Shown: piece by piece, positions 1 through 4,665 of the stretch
Layout: each line of letters begins with the position of its first letter
How positions within the stretch are numbered: position 1 is the stretch's first letter
From: Poindextera sp035295705
GTDB taxonomy: Bacteria; Pseudomonadota; Alphaproteobacteria; Caulobacterales; Caulobacteraceae
DNA: 9,425 nucleotides
Direction: 5' to 3'
NCBI GenBank assembly: GCA_035295705.1
Contig: DATGIN010000087.1
Location: 1-9,425, forward strand
Position numbers and translations under genes: made by a program
The notes under the pieces: model-generated
What the model saw: only the letters and a program-made list of their open reading frames with translations
Database searches by the model: none
Told to the model about the DNA's origin: nothing

Positions 1-596
1 TTCAGCGGGTACTGCGCCGCCTCGACGCCGCCATAGCTGATGACGTTGACGATCTCGAGGCTCTCGACGGTCCAGAAGGCCAGCGTCGCCGAAAGGATCA
101 TGATGCCGGAGAAGAGCGCCGCGCCGCCCATCACGGCCCAAACCAGCAGCGGGATCGCGGCTGGCCCGAAGGTCCAGTGCAGGAGGCTCGCTCCGATCAC
201 GAACACCAGCAGCGCCTCGACAAAACGGCCGAGGCGGGAGAGCCGCACCTCGTGGCCAAGCAGCTGGAAGGCCGTCGGCAACGGTCGGAGCAGCAGGCGG
301 TCGAACGCGCCGGTGCGCACGTACTCGGTCCCGAAGATGTCGAAGCCGCGCGTGATGGTGTCGGCGAGCGCGAAGGTGAAGTTCACCACCCCGTAGAAGA
401 TGCAGATGTCGCCGAACCGCCAGCCGAGCACCTGGCCGAAGCGGGCGAACAGCGCCCAGACGCCCACGATCTCGATGCCGGTGCCCAGGAACTGCGCGGC
501 TGACAGCATCAGGAACGCCGCCGGATATTGCGCCTGCGCGCGGACCGAGGCGCGCGCGTAGTGCAGGTAGAGGCCGAGCGGGTTCACGGCGCTCAT
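1..596 (-). CDS. ABC-2 type exporter permease A (COG3694-like), partial at left edge
   Basis: Membrane subunit of an ABC exporter; 198 codons are visible and the C-terminus lies beyond position 1. The start ATG (596-594) overlaps the TGA of the upstream permease gene as ATGA, so translational coupling is likely. Hydrophobic segments lie at about residues 25-50, 62-80, 125-140 and 146-175. The stretch VRTGAFDRLLLRPL (93-106), between the second and third membrane segments, is the cytoplasmic coupling region and has a counterpart in the neighbouring permease. The segment FWTVESLEIVN (174-184), followed by GG and YPL (189-198), is typical, from memory, of the ABC2_membrane_6 family. These subunits normally pair with a COG4587 permease and a COG4586 ATPase, as encoded here. 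The substrate is unknown. Confidence in the family is high; the specific function is not inferable. Confidence 0.9.
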   Translation of the reverse strand, partial: MSAVNPLGLYLHYARASVRAQAQYPAAFLMLSAAQFLGTGIEIVGVWALFARFGQVLGWRFGDICIFYGVVNFTFALADTITRGFDIFGTEYVRTGAFDRLLLRPLPTAFQLLGHEVRLSRLGRFVEALLVFVIGASLLHWTFGPAAIPLLVWAVMGGAALFSGIMILSATLAFWTVESLEIVNVISYGGVEAAQYPL

Positions 597-1417
597 CCGC
601 CCTGCACCTGCAGCCGCCGCATCGCCGCGCCGAGCGCCGCATGGCCGGCGAGCACGAGGAGCAGCGTCCATCCCAGCTGCACCGCCAGACCCTGAAGCGC
701 CCCCCAGCCGGCAAGCTCGCCGAAGTAGATCCGGTAGGGGATGTCGACGAGGCCGGCGAACGGCTGCAGCCTGAGGCCGGGGCGCAGCCAGTCGGGGAAG
801 AAAGCCAGCGGCACGATGCCGCCGGAGAAGAGGTTGGAGAAGGGTGCGATCATCAGGTTCGCCCCGCGGTCGGTCATCGACGCAACGGCGATGACATTCA
901 CCAGGAGAACGATCGAGGCGGAGAGCAGCGCGACGCCGATCATGGCGATCAGGAACAGCCCCGTCGCCGCCAACCCCGCGGGCGGCCTCAGGCTCCATTG
1001 CCCGAGCCCGAGCGCCGGCAGAAGCACGGCTGCGACCGCGAACAGCAGGACCGCCCGCGGGACGACGCGCGCGGCGCTCCAGGCGACGGCGCGGGCGTAC
1101 CACCAGCCGTAGGTGTCGAGCGGACGCAGGCGATCGTAGGCGACGGCGCCGGAGCGGACCATCTCGGCCACCTCCGGATCGGCGTTCCAGGGCAGGAAGA
1201 TCAGGAACGCCTGGCCGAGCCAGGTGTAGGTGATGGCGTTCGTCAGGCTCATCGGCGGCGACCGCGTCGCGCCGTAGAAGAACGCCGCGAGCACCATGAT
1301 CTTCAGGGCCCCCCACCAGAGCTGGGTGGCGAACCCGGCGATCGCCGCGGCGCGGTACTGGAGCACGAGCTGGAAGCGCGCGGAGAAGGCGGCGAGATAC
1401 GGCGCGACGGCGGCCAT
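593..1417 (-). CDS. ABC-2 type exporter permease B (COG4587-like)
   Basis: Integral inner-membrane protein of 274 residues and second permease of the exporter. Hydrophobic segments sit near residues 25-48, 60-78, 107-136, 150-178, 190-207 and 241-262, the six-helix ABC-2 layout. The coupling-region motif VRSGAVAYDRLRPL (87-100) matches VRTGAFDRLLLRPL of the downstream permease in length and in the V-R-x-G-A and R-P-L positions, which points to paralogous subunits forming a heterodimer. The motif FSGGIVPLAFFPDWLR (197-212), followed by PF, is the usual ABC-2 signature before the last helix. The start ATG at 1417 has GGAGG (1432-1428) ten bases upstream, inside the end of the ATPase gene, and only 5 bp separate it from that gene's stop. 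The stop overlaps the next start (ATGA). The transported substrate cannot be read from the sequence. Confidence 0.92.
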   Translation of the reverse strand: MAAVAPYLAAFSARFQLVLQYRAAAIAGFATQLWWGALKIMVLAAFFYGATRSPPMSLTNAITYTWLGQAFLIFLPWNADPEVAEMVRSGAVAYDRLRPLDTYGWWYARAVAWSAARVVPRAVLLFAVAAVLLPALGLGQWSLRPPAGLAATGLFLIAMIGVALLSASIVLLVNVIAVASMTDRGANLMIAPFSNLFSGGIVPLAFFPDWLRPGLRLQPFAGLVDIPYRIYFGELAGWGALQGLAVQLGWTLLLVLAGHAALGAAMRRLQVQGG

Positions 1418-1422
1418 GGCTG

Positions 1423-2415
1423 TCAGGCCTCCGCCGCCCCGTGCCGATCGTAGAAGCGCGCGATCACCTCCTCGATCGCAGGCTGCTCGACGTGGATGTC
1501 GGCCAGCGGGTGCTGGGCGGCGATGCGGGCGATCAGCGCCGGCGCGCTGGTCTTGCCGGGATCGAACGCCAGCTCGAGCGAGCGCCCGTCGCGGGCCCGC
1601 ACCTCGACGCCGGCGATCGAGAGGTCAGGCGCATCGTCTGCGAACTCGAGGTACACGCGCCGCTCGGCGAGGCCTTCGGCGCGCAGGCGCTCGAACGGGC
1701 TGTCGGCCAGTATGCGGCCGTGGCCGATGACGATGACGCGCTCGGCGAGCGCCTCGATGTCGTGCATGTCGTGGGTGGTGAGCAGCACGGTCACGCCGCG
1801 CTCGCGATTGAGGCGCTGGACCACCTCGCGGACGGCGAGCTTGGCCGGCGCGTCCAGCCCGATGGTCGGCTCGTCGAGGAAGAGGATCTGCGGCTCGTGC
1901 AGGAGCGCGGCGGCGATCTCGGCCCGCATCCGCTGGCCGAGCGAGAGCTGGCGGACCGGCTGGTCAAGCAAGCGATCGAGCTTCAGGAGCGCCACCAGTT
2001 CGTCGCGGGTCCGCTGATAGCGCCTGCGCTCGACGCGGTAGATTGCGGCGAGAAGATCGAACCCCTCGATCACCGGCAGATCCCACCAGAGCTGGGTGCG
2101 CTGGCCGAACACCACGCCGATGCGCGCCACGTGGCGGATGCGGTCCTCGTACGGGACAAGGCCGTCGACTTCCACCGACCCGGACGTCGGCCGCAGAATG
2201 CCGGAGAGGATCTTGATGGTCGTCGACTTGCCGGCCCCGTTGGGTCCGATGAACCCCAGCAACTCGCCCGCCTCGAGCGAGAAGCTGACCCGGTCCAGCG
2301 CCTCCACCACGCGCGTGCGGCGATGGAAGAGACCCTTGAGCGCGCCGAAAGTCCCCGCTTCCCGCTCGGCGACGCGGTAGCGCTTGGTCAGGTCGCGGAC
2401 GACGATCTGCGGCAC
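1423..2415 (-). CDS. ABC exporter ATP-binding protein (COG4586-like)
   Basis: Cytoplasmic ATPase that powers the two permeases encoded downstream. Numbered from the GTG at 2415 (330 residues), it has Walker A GPNGAGKST (57-65), Q-loop Gln105 followed by QLWWDLP (108-114), signature LSLGQ (157-161), Walker B ILFLDE (177-182) with catalytic Glu182, and H-loop His215. All nucleotide-site residues are intact. The GALKGLFHRR stretch before Walker A and the QLWWDLP segment are typical, from memory, of the COG4586 ATPases found with COG4587/COG3694 permeases. About 100 residues after the H-loop form a C-terminal accessory region. The start is uncertain: the frame opens after a TAG at 2475-2473, and a TTG at 2451 would add 12 residues but has no purine-rich site before it. 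The GTG at 2415 has GGAG at 2430-2427 and gives the usual MPQIVVRDLTKRY-type N-terminus. Confidence 0.93.
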   Translation of the reverse strand: MPQIVVRDLTKRYRVAEREAGTFGALKGLFHRRTRVVEALDRVSFSLEAGELLGFIGPNGAGKSTTIKILSGILRPTSGSVEVDGLVPYEDRIRHVARIGVVFGQRTQLWWDLPVIEGFDLLAAIYRVERRRYQRTRDELVALLKLDRLLDQPVRQLSLGQRMRAEIAAALLHEPQILFLDEPTIGLDAPAKLAVREVVQRLNRERGVTVLLTTHDMHDIEALAERVIVIGHGRILADSPFERLRAEGLAERRVYLEFADDAPDLSIAGVEVRARDGRSLELAFDPGKTSAPALIARIAAQHPLADIHVEQPAIEEVIARFYDRHGAAEA

Positions 2416-2514
2416 GGGCGTGCTGGCTCCGCGGGGGTGGGCGTTAACCAAGTGATAAAGGGGGCGCGGACCCTATAGTCGCCATGTTTCGCCGGCAACA
2501 TCAGGCCGAAGCCA

Positions 2515-2533
2515 GCGGAGCCTATGGCTCCGC
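2515..2533. repeat. Perfect 8-bp inverted repeat in the divergent intergenic gap
   Basis: GCGGAGCC-TAT-GGCTCCGC forms a perfect 8-bp stem with a 3-base loop. It sits between the ABC ATPase gene and the divergent TraB/GumN gene, about 50 bp before the ATG of the latter. A direct repeat GGCCGAG follows at 2540-2546 and 2555-2561. No T-run follows on either strand, so it does not look like an intrinsic terminator. It could be a regulator-binding dyad or an mRNA leader hairpin. Nothing else was recognised in the 2416-2582 gap. Confidence 0.5.
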
Positions 2534-2582
2534 GCCTGTGGCCGAGTTGCAACCGGCCGAGCCTTCAGCCACTTAGGGAGCC

Positions 2583-3500
2583 ATGACGCCTACGACCCCC
2601 CTCGCAACGCGGGCCGCGCGCCTCTTCGCCCTCGTCATCGGCTGCTCCGCCCTCGCCTTCCCGGCGCTCGCCTCGCTGCCGGCGCTGGCCGCCCCCGCCT
2701 GGTGGCACATCACCTCCGGCAAGTCCGAAGTCTGGATCATCGGCGCGCCGCACGAGGCGCCAAAGGGATTCACCTGGGACACCCGCGGCGTGCAGCAGCG
2801 TCTGCACGGCGCGAGCGCGCTGATCATCGAGCCGCAAGCCAAGGGCTCGCTGCAGATGTTCGGCGACATGTTCGGCGCCTATCGGGCGCTGCACTCCGAT
2901 GCGCCGCTCGAACAATCACTGCCGGCCCCGCTTCGCCAGCGCTTCCAGGCCGCCCGCGCGTCGATCGGCGAAGGGCCCGGGAAGTACGCCGGCTGGAAGC
3001 CGACAGCGGCCGGCGTGCTGCTGACCAACGACTTCCTGCACGCCCAGCACCTGGAAACCGGCGCGGCGGCGCAGACCGTGCGGAGCCTCGCCCGCCAGGC
3101 CGGGGTGCGCGAGGTCGCGGCCGGTTCATACGAAGGCGTGCCCGTGATCGACGCGGCCGAGCACCTCAGCACCACGGGGCAGGACACCTGCCTCTCCGCC
3201 TCGCTGCACCAGATCGAGCTCGGCGCGGCGAAGGTCCGCCAGGCGGCGCAGGAGTGGGCGCGCGGCGTCATCCGCCCCAACCCGACCGATCCCGCCGACG
3301 CTGCGTGCCTCGCCGCCATGCCGCAGCTGAAGAGCCTCAACGACCGGCTGGTCGGCGAGGAGGCGCAAGCGGTTGTGGATGCGCTGCGGCGGCCCGGGAA
3401 GACGGTCGCGGTGTTCGATCTCGGCGCGACCACGATGCCGGGCGGCGTGCTCGACCGCCTGCGGGCGCGCGGCCTGAAGATATCCGACCCGACGCCTTGA
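2583..3500 (+). CDS. Exported TraB/GumN-family protein, atypical second motif
   Basis: Protein of 305 residues, close to the usual TraB/GumN (PF01963) length. Role in bacteria is poorly defined; the wider family includes the Tiki metalloproteases. The N-terminus has Arg10 and Arg13, then a hydrophobic stretch. Cleavage after Ala36 (ALA|A) by signal peptidase I is possible, but V-I-G-C (18-21) also fits a lipobox, so it may be a lipoprotein. The mature start WWHITSGKSEVWIIGAPHEAP carries the first GxxH motif (GAPH, 54-57), followed by the typical pattern ending IIEP (Glu83). Near the C-terminus the usual GAGH-type motif is replaced by GATT (281-284), followed by the family's GGVLDRLRARG pattern. 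Cys203 and Cys242 could form a disulfide. The ATG follows an in-frame TAG (2574-2576) and an AGGGAG only 2 bases away, so it is the first possible start, though its ribosome site is tight. Confidence 0.85.
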   Translation: MTPTTPLATRAARLFALVIGCSALAFPALASLPALAAPAWWHITSGKSEVWIIGAPHEAPKGFTWDTRGVQQRLHGASALIIEPQAKGSLQMFGDMFGAYRALHSDAPLEQSLPAPLRQRFQAARASIGEGPGKYAGWKPTAAGVLLTNDFLHAQHLETGAAAQTVRSLARQAGVREVAAGSYEGVPVIDAAEHLSTTGQDTCLSASLHQIELGAAKVRQAAQEWARGVIRPNPTDPADAACLAAMPQLKSLNDRLVGEEAQAVVDALRRPGKTVAVFDLGATTMPGGVLDRLRARGLKISDPTP

Positions 3501-3510
3501 CGGGCTTGGG

Positions 3511-4089
3511 CTAGAGCCCCGGCAGCTTGATCTTGTTGCGCTCGCTGGTCGCCTGCCGCGAGATGACGATCGTCTGTCCGCCGGTCAGCTTCTGGATGCG
3601 AGCGGCTTCGACCGCCGGGTCAATCGGCGTCGACGTGTCGCCGCCGGCCTGGGCGTTGGTCTGCACGGCCGGCTGCACCGGCGGCTTGCCCCTGCGCCAG
3701 AAGATCACCCAGTTCGCGAAGCCAGGCTCCTTGTGCGCGATGGCGCCGAACTGGTCGTCGACGACGTAGCGGACGAGCGGGTCGGCGTGATCGCCGCCGG
3801 CCTTGGAGACGAGCAGCTTCTCGCCTTCGGAGCGCTGCACGGCGGCCTCCTGGCCCAGCAGCGCAATGCGGGCCTGGCTCTCCGGCTGCAGCTCCTGCGG
3901 CCGCGGCTCGCCCGGCGCAGGCGGCCTGAGCGAATAGTCGGGCGGCACGACGAGCGGCGCCACCGACACCACGCGGAACTCGTCGGGCGTCACCTTGGTG
4001 ATCCCCAGCGCCTGTTTGGTGCTTTGGCAGCCCGCCAGCGCGAGCCCGGCCAGCAGCGTCGTGGCGACGGCCAGACGATTGAAACGCAT
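3511..4089 (-). CDS. DUF3035-family outer-membrane lipoprotein (BamF-like)
   Basis: Lipoprotein of 192 residues. The N-terminus MRFNRLAVATTLLAGLALAGC gives a signal peptide with lipobox L-A-G-C and lipidated Cys21. Residue +2 is Gln, not Asp, which fits sorting to the outer membrane. The segment PDEFRVVSVAPLVVPPDY followed by SLRPPAPGEPRPQE (35-66) is the hallmark of DUF3035 proteins (PF11233), a family found in alphaproteobacteria. From memory this family corresponds to BamF, an accessory lipoprotein of the beta-barrel assembly complex described in Caulobacter; that link is recalled, not tested. The rest is hydrophilic, with a charged C-terminal part. The ATG at 4089 has AGGAG (4104-4100) ten bases upstream. 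It lies 71 bp downstream of lspA on the same strand and may be cotranscribed with it. Its stop faces the TraB/GumN stop across a 10-bp gap. Confidence 0.85.
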   Translation of the reverse strand: MRFNRLAVATTLLAGLALAGCQSTKQALGITKVTPDEFRVVSVAPLVVPPDYSLRPPAPGEPRPQELQPESQARIALLGQEAAVQRSEGEKLLVSKAGGDHADPLVRYVVDDQFGAIAHKEPGFANWVIFWRRGKPPVQPAVQTNAQAGGDTSTPIDPAVEAARIQKLTGGQTIVISRQATSERNKIKLPGL

Positions 4090-4160
4090 CGGTTGCGTGC
4101 TCCTACAGCGAGCCCCTTGCCCGACCCCGATAGCGCATTCTTAACGATGAAGCCAACGGC

Positions 4161-4652
4161 TCACGCTGTCGCGGGTCCGCGCCGGCCGGCGAGCAGGCTG
4201 TCGAGGATGAGAAGCCCCACGCCGACGCTGATCGAGGCGTCGGCTACGTTGAACACCCACGGGAAATGCAGCGCGCCGAAGTCGAGGTAGTCGAACACCC
4301 GCCCCCAGCGCACGCGGTCGATGACGTTGTTGCCGACCGCGCCGCCCATGATCAGGCCGATCGCGGCGGCGCCGGTCAGCCGCTCGGACCGCCTGGCCCA
4401 GAGCCCCAGCGCGATGACGACGCAGACCGCGAACCCGACCAGAAGCCAGCGGCCGAGGTCGCCGTGGGCGCGGAGCATGCCGAACGCGACGCCCGGGTTC
4501 CACACGCTGGTCAGCCGGAAGAAGGGCAGGACGTCGATGGGGCTGCGGTCGACGATGTCGAAGGCGCCGAGCAGCCAGGCCTTCACCGACTGGTCGAGCA
4601 CGACCACGATCGCCGCCAGGCCATAGGCGATCCAGCCATTGCGGTTGACCAT
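4161..4652 (-). CDS. lspA: Lipoprotein signal peptidase (signal peptidase II)
   Basis: Inner-membrane aspartic protease that cleaves the signal peptide of prolipoproteins after diacylglyceryl transfer to the lipobox Cys. The 163-residue product has the normal length and four membrane segments (about 8-28, 66-86, 92-111, 132-155). Conserved blocks are LDQSVKAW (19-26), WNPGVAFG (51-58), GGAVGNNVIDR (103-113), GRVFDYLDF (117-125) and FNVADASI (134-141). Asp121 and Asp138 match the catalytic dyad of the family; Asp112 is the further conserved aspartate. The ATG at 4652 lies 13 bases after the ileS stop. An in-frame ATG at 4676, overlapping ileS by 11 bases, would add eight hydrophilic residues and has GGGA eight bases upstream, so it cannot be excluded. 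The tight spacing indicates cotranscription with ileS, a common arrangement in proteobacteria. Confidence 0.96.
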   Translation of the reverse strand: MVNRNGWIAYGLAAIVVVLDQSVKAWLLGAFDIVDRSPIDVLPFFRLTSVWNPGVAFGMLRAHGDLGRWLLVGFAVCVVIALGLWARRSERLTGAAAIGLIMGGAVGNNVIDRVRWGRVFDYLDFGALHFPWVFNVADASISVGVGLLILDSLLAGRRGPATA

Positions 4653-4665
4653 CGGCTCGCGGCCG

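Noticed and set aside
1441..2478. A plus-strand open frame of about 345 codons opposite the ABC ATPase gene.
   Set aside because: The ATPase frame carries every nucleotide-binding motif. The antisense product is low-complexity and charged, without a recognisable fold.
2472..2498. A possible minus-strand promoter for the ABC operon (TTGCCG and TATAGG).
   Set aside because: The spacing is 15 bases and both boxes match poorly; such pairs arise by chance.
3501..3520. A possible bidirectional terminator between the convergent TraB/GumN and DUF3035 genes (GGGC-TAGA-GCCC).
   Set aside because: The stem is only 4 bp, overlaps the DUF3035 stop codon and has no T-run on either side, so it is too weak to call.
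4090..4160. A possible separate promoter for the DUF3035 lipoprotein gene around GCTATCGG.
   Set aside because: Only part of an alphaproteobacterial -10 pattern is present and no -35 element is clear, so cotranscription with lspA is equally likely.
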